Part shown: positions 1 to 8,347 of the stretch, piece after piece
Layout of the letters: the number at the start of each line of letters is the position of its first letter
Position numbering within the stretch: position 1 is the stretch's first letter
Assembly (NCBI RefSeq): GCF_014647875.1
Contig: NZ_BMQA01000008.1
Location: 186,001-250,000 of the forward strand
DNA: 64,000 bases
DNA from: Streptomyces brasiliensis
Lineage (GTDB): Bacteria; Actinomycetota; Actinomycetes; Streptomycetales; Streptomycetaceae
Reading direction: 5' to 3'
The notes under the pieces: generated by a model
What the model was told of the DNA's origin: nothing
Seen by the model: the letters and a program-made list of their open reading frames with translations, nothing else
The model's database searches: none
Position numbers and translations under genes: made by a program

Positions 1-1200
1 TTGGGACGAGGTCTGCGCCGTACCCCAAACAAGCCCGTCCTGACCGTGCTCGACTTCATCGGTCAGCATCGAGCCGAGTTCCGCTTCGAGGAGCAGTTCC
101 GCGCCCTGACCAACCTCTCCCGCAATCGCCTTGTCGAGAACATCGAGCGCGACTTTCCGCATCTGCCCTCCGGCTGCCAGATCATCCTGGAGGGCAAGTC
201 GAAGAGGCTCGTCCTCGACAACATCCGGACGCAGATCAACTCGACCATCAACACCTTGGCGAAGGAAGTCAGGGACTACAGCGCACTCGATCTCGCCTCT
301 TACCTGCGCGAGAGCAGGCGCGAGATCACAGAGCTCTACAGAAGCTCCAATTCGTGGACCAAGGTCCTGCGCAAGGCCCGGATCGTCACGGAGGCCCAAC
401 TGCCTGGCGAGGACCAACTCCTCAGGCGCGTTCACGCCTTCCTGCATGTGGACGACCCCGAGCGAGCTCGCGCCTATCTCCGCCTCCTCGCCGATGACGC
501 CCCCGACTACGATTCGCTCGCACCGGTGGAGCAGGTGTACGCGCGCATGCTCTTCTTCAACCTGTGGGATAGGGCTGGGGGCTTCTCGAGTTACCGAGAG
601 GGGCTGGAATCCCTACGTATCCAGCAACGAGTTCGCGACGAGCTTCAGCAGGTGCTGTCCTACGTCCTCGACCGAACCGACCACTTCCCCATCCTCCTGG
701 ACGGCCCGCTCGGCCATCTACCGCTGAAGATCCACAGCTCTTACAACCGCTCCGAGATCCTCGCCGCCTTGGGAGTCGCGCGGCTGGGAGGTCAGATGCC
801 CGGTGTCTTCGCCCAGGGAGTGAGCTGGATCGAGGACATCAAGACCGATGCCCTCTTCATCACTTCAGAGAAGAACGAACGGGACTTCTCACCGAACGTC
901 CGCTACAAGGACTACGCCATCAGCTCAACGCGCTTCCACTGGGAATCCCAGAACAACACATCCGAGGCCTCTAGAACGGGACTGCGCTACCGGCACCACG
1001 TCGAACAAGGCAGCCACGTCCTGCTGTTCCTGCGTCGCTACAAGGAAAACAGCATCGGCAAGTCTGAGCCCTGGATGCTCCTCGGACCGGCCACCTACGT
1101 GGAACACACCGGGAGCAAACCGATGGCGATCACCTGGGACCTTGAGCATGAACTCCCCGCCGATGTGTGGTCGTACTCTGCGGCGATCACCAGCGGGTGA
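1..1200 (+). CDS. C-terminal part of a DEAD/DEAH-type helicase with DUF3427 domain (partial at window edge)
   Basis: The frame is open from the first base, so the gene begins upstream of the window; the TTG at base 1 is probably not its start. The 399 visible residues open with the tail of a superfamily II helicase C-terminal lobe. From about residue 215 there is a DUF3427-like region (LLDGPLGHLPLKIHSSYNR, a KTDALFIT segment, RYKDYAISSTRFHWESQNN, GSHVLLFLRRY, WMLLGPATYVEH). DUF3427 proteins of this family usually carry an N-terminal PLD-like nuclease and a helicase core, so the complete protein may be a nuclease-helicase, possibly a genome-defence component. The nuclease and Walker motifs lie outside the window, so activity cannot be judged. 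It ends 33 bases before a convergent zinc-ribbon gene. Confidence 0.8.
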   Translation: MGRGLRRTPNKPVLTVLDFIGQHRAEFRFEEQFRALTNLSRNRLVENIERDFPHLPSGCQIILEGKSKRLVLDNIRTQINSTINTLAKEVRDYSALDLASYLRESRREITELYRSSNSWTKVLRKARIVTEAQLPGEDQLLRRVHAFLHVDDPERARAYLRLLADDAPDYDSLAPVEQVYARMLFFNLWDRAGGFSSYREGLESLRIQQRVRDELQQVLSYVLDRTDHFPILLDGPLGHLPLKIHSSYNRSEILAALGVARLGGQMPGVFAQGVSWIEDIKTDALFITSEKNERDFSPNVRYKDYAISSTRFHWESQNNTSEASRTGLRYRHHVEQGSHVLLFLRRYKENSIGKSEPWMLLGPATYVEHTGSKPMAITWDLEHELPADVWSYSAAITSG

Positions 1201-1233
1201 AACTCTGCGTTTCCGCATCGAAGTGGGTCCGGG

Positions 1234-1755
1234 CTAGATTGCGGGGTCCACGTTCCACGCCTCGGGCAGATCGCTGCCGCAGAAAACGCAGACGAAGTCG
1301 TCCTCGCGCACGATGTTGTGCTCCTGGCAGCCAGGACAGCGCCGGAATACCACTTCGTGGGTGAAGCTGCACGGACGCTCGAGTCCTACGCGATCCAGGG
1401 CCCGGGCGACTGCCCACCATGAACTGATGTCCGGGCAGTACCCGGTCGACTGGTTGCTGACGTCGCCCACGCCCCATCGGCCTGCCGAGCGAGCGAAACT
1501 GATCTCGCCAGCGCTCAGGACTGGTCCCCCGCCGGCGCACGCCACATGCTCGCTTCGCCGCGGCGCCAGCCGAAGCACACCATCCGTGCCGACCACAAAG
1601 GTGAAAGGCTCGGCCAGTTCCGCCGATGATCGTGCCGCAACCCAGCTGCTGAAGTCAGCCGCCGAGCCGACCATGCAGCCGCCACTATCAGGCCGGACCG
1701 CAGCTTTCAGGGCGGCCGGTCCCACGTACTGATAAATCCGACTCTGCACGCTCAC
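1234..1755 (-). CDS. Uncharacterised zinc-ribbon protein
   Basis: The protein has about 173 residues read from GTG 1755; the frame is open further upstream, but that extension looks like non-coding sequence. The C-terminus has two closely spaced cysteine pairs (CPGC and CVFC) that form a plausible zinc ribbon. The body contains conserved-looking stretches such as FTFVVGTDGVLRLAPRRSEH and a YCPDISSWWAVARAL segment. There is no signal peptide or membrane span. It is convergent with the DUF3427 helicase and divergent from the HAD phosphatase. I do not recognise a named family and assign no function. A second GTG at 1749 is an equally possible start. Confidence 0.6.
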   Translation of the reverse strand: MSVQSRIYQYVGPAALKAAVRPDSGGCMVGSAADFSSWVAARSSAELAEPFTFVVGTDGVLRLAPRRSEHVACAGGGPVLSAGEISFARSAGRWGVGDVSNQSTGYCPDISSWWAVARALDRVGLERPCSFTHEVVFRRCPGCQEHNIVREDDFVCVFCGSDLPEAWNVDPAI

Positions 1756-1852
1756 GTGAGCCAACCTAAAACACTTCCGGTACGCGCCCTGGCGGGGTAA
1801 GCAAGGTGGGCACCGGACCGGCCTCCAGGCAGTGCGTCGGTACCCTGCACGC

Positions 1853-2515
1853 ATGATTCGCGCGGTGGTCTTCGACGTCGGTGAGTGTCTCGTGGACGAG
1901 AGCCGTGAGTACGGGGCCTGGGCCGACTGGTTGGGGGTGCCGCGGCACACCTTTCACGCGATGTTCGGTGCCGTGATTGCCCAGGGTCGTGACTACCGGG
2001 AGACCTTTCAGGAGTTTCGCCCCGGGTTCGATCTCTATGAGGAGCGCGAGAAGCGAGCCGCAGCTGGGCAAGCGGAGACGTTCGGAGAGGACGACCTGTA
2101 CGGGGATGTCCGGCCGAGCCTTACCCAACTCCGACGCGACGGGCTGTGGCTCGGGATCGCGGGCAACCAGACGGTTCGGGCGGGGCGCATTCTGCGAGCG
2201 CTCTTCGCTGACGACGTCGACCTGATCGCTACCTCGGACGACTGGGGGGCCAGTAAGCCGGATCCCGAGTTCTTCAAGCGCGTCGCGAACGCAGTACCCT
2301 TCGAGGCCGGCGAGATCCTGTACGTCGGTGATCGGTGCGACAACGACATCCGTCCCGCCCTCGAAACCGGCATGCACACCGCGCTTGTACGTCGAGGACC
2401 TTGGGCCACGATTCAGTGGAACAGCGCCGAAGCTCGAGAACTACCCGACTTCCGCATCGACAGATTGCTTGAACTTTGCGACTTGATCTGTGAGTTCAAC
2501 GGCTCAGGGCGCTGA
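1853..2515 (+). CDS. HAD-superfamily hydrolase
   Basis: This is a 220-residue cytoplasmic phosphatase-type protein. HAD motif I is FDVGECLVD, with the nucleophile Asp8; the usual second Asp is Gly10, a variant common in DVG-type members. Motif II is GNQT, motif III is the Lys in SKPDP, and motif IV is GDRCDND. The region between motifs I and II forms a helical cap, which suggests a small phosphorylated metabolite as substrate; the exact substrate cannot be read. ATG 1853 is preferred over the ATG at 1832 because homology-like sequence begins at MIRAVVFD. The 3' end overlaps the convergent regulator gene by 20 bases. Confidence 0.8.
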   Translation: MIRAVVFDVGECLVDESREYGAWADWLGVPRHTFHAMFGAVIAQGRDYRETFQEFRPGFDLYEEREKRAAAGQAETFGEDDLYGDVRPSLTQLRRDGLWLGIAGNQTVRAGRILRALFADDVDLIATSDDWGASKPDPEFFKRVANAVPFEAGEILYVGDRCDNDIRPALETGMHTALVRRGPWATIQWNSAEARELPDFRIDRLLELCDLICEFNGSGR

Positions 2516-3770
2516 CGGTCGTCGACCAGTCGTACAGGCGGTCGTCCAGGTCTCGTACGCAGTGTTCGTGCTGGTACGGGGTGAGCGCACGGCGGACATC
2601 GCGGACACGGTCCATGCCCGTGGCGTACCAGTTGACGGCCAGTTGATCGAGGGCCTGGCATACGTACGAGCAGGCCTGCTCAGGATTTCCCGACGTTGCT
2701 TCCACGGCTGCCAGGTCCCCGTACACAACACTGCGCTGCTTGTCCTCACCAGGTGACATAGCGTCCAAGGCAGCAAGAAGCGTCTCGCGAGCTTGTGGGT
2801 AGTGGCCCGCGATCATCTGGGTGTTTCCCTTGAAAGCAGCCAACCTGGCAGGGGAGAACCAGTCCATCCACTCGGGCGACGGGTGATCATTGCCCGCCTT
2901 GAGGACGTCCTCGGCATGGCCGATCAGCTGCAGTGCGTGGCGCGTGTTGCCGCACCGGGTCTCGCATTCGGCTTCCACGGCATCCAGCCACGCCAGGAAC
3001 TCCGCGGACGTAGGCGCGCGGCGGGCATACGCACGAGCCGCGATCATCCGCTCCAGAGCTGCGTCCCTGTCTCCCACCCAGCCGGGGATGAAAGCCATAT
3101 GGGCGATGATCGCGGAGCCGAGCAAGGCGTCATCGGCTTCGCCTGCGGACTGGAGGGCCAGGAGGAGGGTGTCACCTGCCGTGCCCGGTTCACGGAGGTC
3201 GAAGAATTCGATCCGCCCTGCCAGGAGGTATGTCTCCGCCAGTGCGGCAGCCAGCGTGCGGCGTGTGGAATCCGCCGTCTCGGGGAGCAGGGCACAACCC
3301 AGTGTCGCGTGCGCGACGACGGCGGGGTGCAGCTTGGTAGGGGCAACTGACCAGTAAAGCCGACGGTGAGATCGAGTTACCGCCTCGAAGTCTGCCCCCG
3401 TTGTTGCTGGTTGTGGTGCTGCGACGGCTCGTCCGGGCACAACTGTCATTCCCAGCGCAGCGGTAGCTCCGACCACCAGTGCTCGTCGAGTCTGATTGGG
3501 CAGTGGTCCGTCGGAACCCCACGGTGGAGTGAAGCCAAGCGCCTCCATGCTCTGGCCCAGGAGGTGCACGAGAACGCGCTGGCAGTCCGGCTGTGGCCAG
3601 GGCGGGTTGTCCGACTCCCAACGACGGACCTGCCGGACTCCGACCGACAGGCCACGGATACCCATGTGCTTGGCGTTCTCCGTCAGGGCATCGGCCAAGT
3701 CCTGTTGCGAGTTGAAACCAGCGGCTACTCGAGCCGCTTTGAGCCTGACGTTGCCGGCGGGCCGGGGCAC
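2496..3770 (-). CDS. XRE-type helix-turn-helix regulator with TPR-like C-terminal region
   Basis: This 424-residue protein starts at GTG 3770, chosen because AGGAGG lies six bases upstream; an ATG further upstream lacks this. Residues about 8-70 form a helix-turn-helix domain (QQDLADAL and VRQVRRWES segments). A Tat-like RRALVVGATAALGM segment follows, a feature often seen mid-protein in this Streptomyces regulator family. The remaining ~280 residues are helical and alanine-rich, with TPR-like repeats that would bind a peptide or protein ligand. It is divergent from the gene at 3963, and the shared region holds twin palindromes that are probably its operators. Target and signal are unknown. 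Confidence 0.75.
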   Translation of the reverse strand: MPRPAGNVRLKAARVAAGFNSQQDLADALTENAKHMGIRGLSVGVRQVRRWESDNPPWPQPDCQRVLVHLLGQSMEALGFTPPWGSDGPLPNQTRRALVVGATAALGMTVVPGRAVAAPQPATTGADFEAVTRSHRRLYWSVAPTKLHPAVVAHATLGCALLPETADSTRRTLAAALAETYLLAGRIEFFDLREPGTAGDTLLLALQSAGEADDALLGSAIIAHMAFIPGWVGDRDAALERMIAARAYARRAPTSAEFLAWLDAVEAECETRCGNTRHALQLIGHAEDVLKAGNDHPSPEWMDWFSPARLAAFKGNTQMIAGHYPQARETLLAALDAMSPGEDKQRSVVYGDLAAVEATSGNPEQACSYVCQALDQLAVNWYATGMDRVRDVRRALTPYQHEHCVRDLDDRLYDWSTTVSALSR

Positions 3771-3909
3771 TGGGCACCTCCTGATGGCGAGTGCTCCCAA
3801 CCATCCCACAGAAAGTCCGCTACAGCGCACCACATCACCCTCATGGTGTCATTTAGGCCCCATTGACGTCCTGTTAGAGACCTCTCCAAGTCCTCGAAAT
3901 GACAAATCA

Positions 3910-3939
3910 GTTCATGAACTCTGTCTGTCGTTCCTGAAC
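3910..3939. promoter_or_regulatory. Twin palindromes GTTCNTGAAC, candidate operators
   Basis: GTTCATGAAC (3910-3919) and GTTCCTGAAC (3930-3939) are two 10-bp palindromes whose starts are exactly 20 bp apart, placing them on the same face of the DNA helix. They lie between the divergent HTH regulator and the gene at 3963, close to the latter's start, as expected for an autoregulating repressor. Binding by the neighbouring regulator is inferred. Confidence 0.5.
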
Positions 3940-3962
3940 ACAGACGAAGACAGGGGTAGGCC

Positions 3963-4454
3963 GTGTACACGCAAGAGGGCTTGGACAGGGAGATTGCGGA
4001 GTGGCTTTCCCGAGAGCACCCGATGCCGACGCAAGCTCAGATGGAGTGGGCGACGCAGGGCGTGGCGCTCCTCCCGCTCGGAAATCGGTTCGCCGCCGTG
4101 CGTATGCCGTCCGATGTGGTTCACGCTGTCGCCGAATCGGACGATCGTGGCGATGTGGCCGTGTTTCTCGGGGAGTTACTGGGCGGCTCGATCATCTTCG
4201 ACAGGCGATGTGCCGGTGGGACGTACTACGCCTTGATCCAAGGGCATGCCGGACTCGTCTGGGCATACGAAGAGGTCGCGACCTGCCTGGGGCACGGCAC
4301 CTACTTGGGAGTGCCGCGCATCGATCGGCAGCAGCCTCCCGGCACCTACTGGGTCGTCCCGCCTCGGTACGAAGGCGACTTGTGTACGCCACGGCTGATC
4401 GTCGACCTGGTCAAAGCCGGGCGCATTCGGCTCTCCGAGCAAGCCGAACCCTGA
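3963..4454 (+). CDS. Conserved hypothetical protein beside the HTH regulator
   Basis: This 163-residue soluble protein starts at GTG 3963, preceded by GGGGTAGG. It has a mixed alpha/beta composition with segments such as GVALLPLGNRFAAVRMP, a GTYYALIQGHAGLVWAY core and a PPGTYWVVPP stretch. It has no signal peptide, membrane span or recognisable catalytic motif. It is divergent from the XRE-type regulator, and the twin palindromes end 23 bases before its start, so it is probably controlled by that regulator. I do not recognise the family. The 248 bases after it, up to the MOSC gene, hold no gene I can support. Confidence 0.65.
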   Translation: MYTQEGLDREIAEWLSREHPMPTQAQMEWATQGVALLPLGNRFAAVRMPSDVVHAVAESDDRGDVAVFLGELLGGSIIFDRRCAGGTYYALIQGHAGLVWAYEEVATCLGHGTYLGVPRIDRQQPPGTYWVVPPRYEGDLCTPRLIVDLVKAGRIRLSEQAEP

Positions 4455-4702
4455 GATCAGCGAGATCAGCACCCGCTCGCGCTGGCCACGGTCGTACGCG
4501 CAGGTGGCTGCGTTGTGTGCCTGGCGGCAGGGCGCACGTCCGGGTGCAGCGACGTACGGCGTTGTAGCCGCCGTTGGCTTCCAGGTGCCCTCGGCCTGCC
4601 GCTTCTTTGGTGGTGTCGTGCCTGGCCTCCGAGCGGAAGATCCCTGCCACGCCTCACCCGGGTTATGGTCTCGATGACACCAGGGGACCAGGGGGTTGCC
4701 GT

Positions 4703-5245
4703 ATGCAGGGCACAGTGACAGCCGTCAGCAGTAATGGGGAGTACTCGTTCACCAAGCCGAACCGGGACAGCATCAATCTGCTCGCTGGGCTCGGAGTGGA
4801 AGGGGACGTGCACGCCGGGGTGACCGTCAAGCATCGGTCGCGAGTTGCGCAGGATCCGACTCAGCCCAATCTTCGGCAGGTTCATCTCATTCATGAGGAG
4901 TTGTTCGAGGAGGTCGGCACCACTGGGTTCCGGGTCGCCGCCGGTGAGCTCGGCGAGAACATCACCACCCGTGGTATCGATCTGCTCGGGCTCCCCGTGG
5001 GGACGCTGCTGCGGATCGGCGACGAGGCCGTCGTCGAGGTGACCGGGCTGCGTAACCCCTGCGTGCAGATCGACAACTTCCAGGGTGGGTTGCTGAAGCA
5101 GGTCGTCGGGCGGGACGAGGACGGGAATCTCGTGCGCAAGGCCGGGATCATGAGTGTCGTGAAGGCGGGTGGGGTCGTACGGCCGGGAGACATCGTCAAG
5201 GCCGAGCTTCCCGACGGGCCGCATCGGGCGCTCGACCGCGTCTGA
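4703..5245 (+). CDS. MOSC-domain sulfurase-type protein
   Basis: This 180-residue single-domain MOSC protein resembles the C-terminal domain of molybdenum-cofactor sulfurases. It shows the GVEGDVHAG motif near residue 31, the VHLIHEELFEEV stretch, GELGENITTRGIDLL around residues 81-95, and the conserved cysteine in RNPCVQID at Cys120. Stand-alone MOSC proteins are thought to transfer sulfur or bind Moco-dependent partners; the partner here is not evident, although a molybdenum hydroxylase operon lies at the far end of the window. ATG 4703 is chosen because upstream codons do not resemble the family. Confidence 0.88.
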   Translation: MQGTVTAVSSNGEYSFTKPNRDSINLLAGLGVEGDVHAGVTVKHRSRVAQDPTQPNLRQVHLIHEELFEEVGTTGFRVAAGELGENITTRGIDLLGLPVGTLLRIGDEAVVEVTGLRNPCVQIDNFQGGLLKQVVGRDEDGNLVRKAGIMSVVKAGGVVRPGDIVKAELPDGPHRALDRV

Positions 5246-5392
5246 GCGCCCGGTCTGCCGGGCACGACAGACAAACAAGTCTGCAGCCCGCGCCGCGCGC
5301 CGTGCGCAGTGTCGTGCAGCCGAACGGTATGTCGATCTTGCTGGGGCCAAGGGCGGGCCGAAGGCCGACTGCCCTGCGAAGCCGGCCGTCCG

Positions 5393-6217
5393 CTAGCTGA
5401 GTCCGAGCGCGCCCGGCTGGTGGACCGCGTGCCACAGTTCCGCCGCCTCGTCCGCCACGCCGGGCGCCGCCAGAAGCAACGGCTTGTCGCGTGAAGGGAG
5501 TTCGGGCAGGGCCACGGCGCCCGCCTCCGTTGCGATGAGGTACGCCGGGAGACCGTCCACCGCGTGGAATTCGCCGATCGCGGCCGCCGTGGCTCGGCCT
5601 GCGGCGACCTGGGCCAGGGAGAGAGCCGTGGAGCCCATGACACGGGCCGTGCAGTGGCGGGCGGCGAGGGCGGTGAGGAGCGCGTCCAGGCCGGGCCAGT
5701 GGGCGTGGGCCGCCCATTCCGTGAGGAAGACGTGGCCGGTGAGGGTGGTGTGGCCGGCCGCGTGGATCGGGGCGCCGTTCAGGCGGGCGCCGCGGCCCCG
5801 GACGGCAGTGAACACCTCCGATCGCCAGGGGTCGGCCACCAGGCCCAGGAGCGGGATGCCGTCCGGGGCCACCAGGCCCAGGGAGAAGGAGCACCAGCCG
5901 AGGCCGTGGGCGTAGTTCGTGGTGCCGTCCACGGGGTCCACCACCCAGCGTGGGGCGTTCGGAGTGGCCGGCTCGTCGGTGCCGTATTCCTCGCCCTCGA
6001 TGCCGTGGGTCGGGAAGGCCGCCCGCAGGGCCGAGCGGACATGGGTCTCGATCGCCTCGTCGGTCTCCGTGACGATGTCGGCGGGGCCTGCCTTTTCCCG
6101 TGCCTCCGCCTGGCCGCGTGGGCGGCGGATCACCTCCGACGCCCAGGCGGCCAGGTCCGTTGCCACGGACAGGGCCTTGTCCAGGTCCACTTCGAGGTCC
6201 AGGTCGCGCTTGTTCAC
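5393..6217 (-). CDS. Inositol-monophosphatase-family phosphatase
   Basis: This 274-residue protein starts at GTG 6217. It carries the metal-binding motifs of the IMPase family: EGEEYG near residue 74, VVDPVDGTTNY near residue 91, and a C-terminal VDGLPAYLIATEAG segment. The last keeps the metal-ligand Asp of the usual WD motif, although Trp is replaced by Val. The family hydrolyses inositol phosphates, 3'-phosphoadenosine phosphates or histidinol phosphate, and the sequence alone does not separate these. It is a lone gene, divergent from the small membrane protein gene at 6521. Confidence 0.88.
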   Translation of the reverse strand: MNKRDLDLEVDLDKALSVATDLAAWASEVIRRPRGQAEAREKAGPADIVTETDEAIETHVRSALRAAFPTHGIEGEEYGTDEPATPNAPRWVVDPVDGTTNYAHGLGWCSFSLGLVAPDGIPLLGLVADPWRSEVFTAVRGRGARLNGAPIHAAGHTTLTGHVFLTEWAAHAHWPGLDALLTALAARHCTARVMGSTALSLAQVAAGRATAAAIGEFHAVDGLPAYLIATEAGAVALPELPSRDKPLLLAAPGVADEAAELWHAVHQPGALGLS

Positions 6218-6520
6218 GGGTCTTCTCCGGCGGTGGCCTGAAAACGGTCTGCAGGAAGATTGCCACGACCCTCCACCTCACGGCATCGGAGCCGGCTCCG
6301 CCGTACCGAACGACAGAGCGCACCTCTGCGGGAGGCGCGCCGGGATTGGGTGTGTCAGGTCGTCGCCCAACAGGTCCGCGACGACCGTCAGCACCGAATT
6401 CACGTCCCAGCGTGCCGTCGTCGGGGTCGCTCCCCCGGAGGAAGTTGACAAGCCTCGACTCATGTTCGGTGCGGCCAGTGAGCCCGGCTTAGCCTCGGAG
6501 GTCAGACAAAGGAGGCAGAC

Positions 6521-6823
6521 ATGGCCAAGGTTCCCAGTTCGGTGATCGCCGCGGGTGGGCTCGTCGGTGGGTACGGCGTTGCCCGGTGGACCGGGAAGAG
6601 GCCGCTCGGCGGGGCCGTTCTGGCCGTCGCGGGCGCTGCCGCCGCTCAGCAGTGGCGGAAGAGCGCCGGCGGTACGGCCGCGGGGGCGCTGAGCGCGGCC
6701 TACCTCGCCGCCTTCGCCGGGTCCCACCCGCTGGCCAAGAAGGTGGGCGCCTGGCCGTCCGTGTTCGGGGTCGCCGGCGCCGTCGCCCTGGCCTCCTGGG
6801 CCGTCGCCGACCGCCGGGGCTGA
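6521..6823 (+). CDS. Small hydrophobic conserved protein
   Basis: This 100-residue protein starts at ATG 6521 with a strong AAAGGAGG site eight bases upstream. It is rich in Gly and Ala, with about three hydrophobic segments (roughly residues 8-20, 30-45 and 80-95), suggesting a small integral membrane protein. It has no catalytic motif. An unbroken antisense frame of the GlxA-type gene runs through it (see the finding on the C8 run), but the ribosome-binding site and amino-acid pattern favour this strand. Function unknown. Confidence 0.7.
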   Translation: MAKVPSSVIAAGGLVGGYGVARWTGKRPLGGAVLAVAGAAAAQQWRKSAGGTAAGALSAAYLAAFAGSHPLAKKVGAWPSVFGVAGAVALASWAVADRRG

Positions 6824-6830
6824 CACGGAC

Positions 6831-7786
6831 TCAGCCCCCCCCGTCCTGAACGCCCGCCGATAAGCCTGCGGGCTCGTGCCCACCACCCTGCGGAACCGTT
6901 CCCTGAAGGCCGTCGGGGAGCCGAAGCCTGCCTGTACGGCGATGCGTTCGACCGGGTGGCCGGTCGTCTCCAGCAGGTACTGTGCGCGCCTCACCCGCGC
7001 CCGGTGCAGCCACTGCAACGGCGTCGTGCCCGTCTGTTCGCGGAAGCGGCGGTTGAGGGTGCGGCTGCTCATGCCCGCCTTCGTGGCGATCTCCTCCAGC
7101 GTGAAGTCCTGGTCGCAGTTCTCCTCCAGCCACGCGAGCAGCGGCTCCAGGAGCCCGCCCGCCGGGGCCGGGGGCAGGTCGTGGATCATGAACTGGGCCT
7201 GGCCGCCCTCCCGTTCCAGGGGCATCACGCACATCCGGGCCGCGTGCGCGGCGACCGTCGAGCCGTGGTCCTTGCGGACCATGTGCAGGCACATGTCCAT
7301 GGCCGCCGCCGCGCCCGCCGAGGTGAGGAACTGGCCGTTGTCGACGTACAGCACGTTCGGGTCGACCGTGATCTCCGGGTACCGTGCCGCCAGGTCCTCG
7401 GCCGCCACCCAGTGCGTCGTCGCGCGCAGACCGTCCAGCAGGCCCGTCGCCGCGAAGATGAACGCGCCCACGCAGATCGACGCGATGCGCGTGCCGCGCG
7501 CCGCCGCCTCGCGCAGCGCCTCCGCGACGCCCGGCGGGAGGGGGGCGGCAGGGTCCGCGGTGCCCGGCAGCATGATCGTGTCGGCCTCCGCCAGCTCGTC
7601 GAGGCCGTACGGCGCCCGCAGCGTGAACGCGCCCCCGGCCGCAGTCACCTCCTCCGCCGGTGAGCACACCCGCACCCGGTAGGCGGGGCTGTCGTCCGGC
7701 AGCCGGACCCAGCCGAAGGTGTCGATCGGGGCGGAGACGTCGGACGGGATGACCTGGTCCAGGGCGAGTACGGCCACGGTGTGCAT
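6831..7786 (-). CDS. GlxA-family transcriptional regulator (DJ-1/PfpI plus AraC HTH), probable frameshift at the 3' end
   Basis: The protein starts at ATG 7786. Residues 1 to about 175 form a DJ-1/PfpI amidotransferase-like domain (VAVLALDQVIPSDVSAPIDTF; the ICVGAF Cys turn). Residues about 210-315 form an AraC double helix-turn-helix (LEEIATKAGMSSRTLNRRFR, FGSPTAFRERFRRVVG, SPQAYRRAF). The domain ends near base 6845. There the minus-strand frame meets eight G (plus-strand C 6835-6842) and, as written, continues without a stop to 6278, antisense to the gene at 6521. One extra G would bring TGA at 6831-6833 into frame and give the usual ~318 residues. I therefore end the gene at 6831 and note that its length is not a multiple of three. 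Ligand and targets are unknown. Confidence 0.8.
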
Positions 7787-7887
7787 GGCACGACCGTACG
7801 GCGGCTCAGGACCCCTTGGCGAGAATCCGTTGAGCCATGGCAGTCCCGCCACTTCTGCGAGATCCAGCGCCCGCCTAGCGTCACCCC

Positions 7888-8337
7888 GTGACCAAGTTCC
7901 TCCTGATCGTGCACGTCCTGGCCGCCGTCGTCGCCGTCGGCCCCGTGACCGTCGCCGCCAGCATGTTCCCGCCCGCCGCCCGCAGGGCCCTGGACACCCC
8001 GGACGATCCCCGGGCGGCCGGGACCGTGGAGCTGTTGCACCGGATCTGCCGGGTGTACGGCGTGGTCGGTGTCGCCGTCCCCGTGTTCGGGTTCGCCACC
8101 GCCGGCAGCATGGGTGTGCTCGGCAGCGCCTGGCTGATCGTGTCCATCGTCCTGACGGCGCTGGCCGCCGTCGTCCTGGGCGCGCTCGTGCTGCCCGTGC
8201 AGAGCGCGCTCGTCGAGGGCGGCGGGACGCGCCAGGCCACCGTACGGCTCGCCATGTTCACCGGGATGTTCAACCTGCTGTGGGCGGCCGTGACGGTCCT
8301 GATGATCGTCCGGCCCGGCTCGACCACCGGCGCATGA
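7888..8337 (+). CDS. Small integral membrane protein (DUF2269-like)
   Basis: This 149-residue protein starts at GTG 7888. It has four predicted membrane spans: residues about 3-25, 52-72, 80-105 and 122-142. The segment LLHRICRVYGVVGVAVPVFGF and the early AAVVAVGPV helix resemble DUF2269 proteins, but that assignment is from memory. There is no catalytic motif. It is divergent from the GlxA-type regulator, whose start is 102 bases away, so regulation by it is plausible. Its stop is 11 bases from the convergent DUF445 gene. Confidence 0.65.
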   Translation: MTKFLLIVHVLAAVVAVGPVTVAASMFPPAARRALDTPDDPRAAGTVELLHRICRVYGVVGVAVPVFGFATAGSMGVLGSAWLIVSIVLTALAAVVLGALVLPVQSALVEGGGTRQATVRLAMFTGMFNLLWAAVTVLMIVRPGSTTGA

Positions 8338-8347
8338 GCCAGGCGCC

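Noticed and set aside
4455..4702. Possible remnant of a mobile-element gene on either strand
   Set aside because: Short fragments in several frames look vaguely protein-like, but none shows a motif I can name.
6278..6463. 61-codon frame on the minus strand (MSRGLSTSSG...)
   Set aside because: It has no ribosome-binding site and is part of the same open frame that results from the likely GlxA frameshift; coding status is undecided but unsupported.
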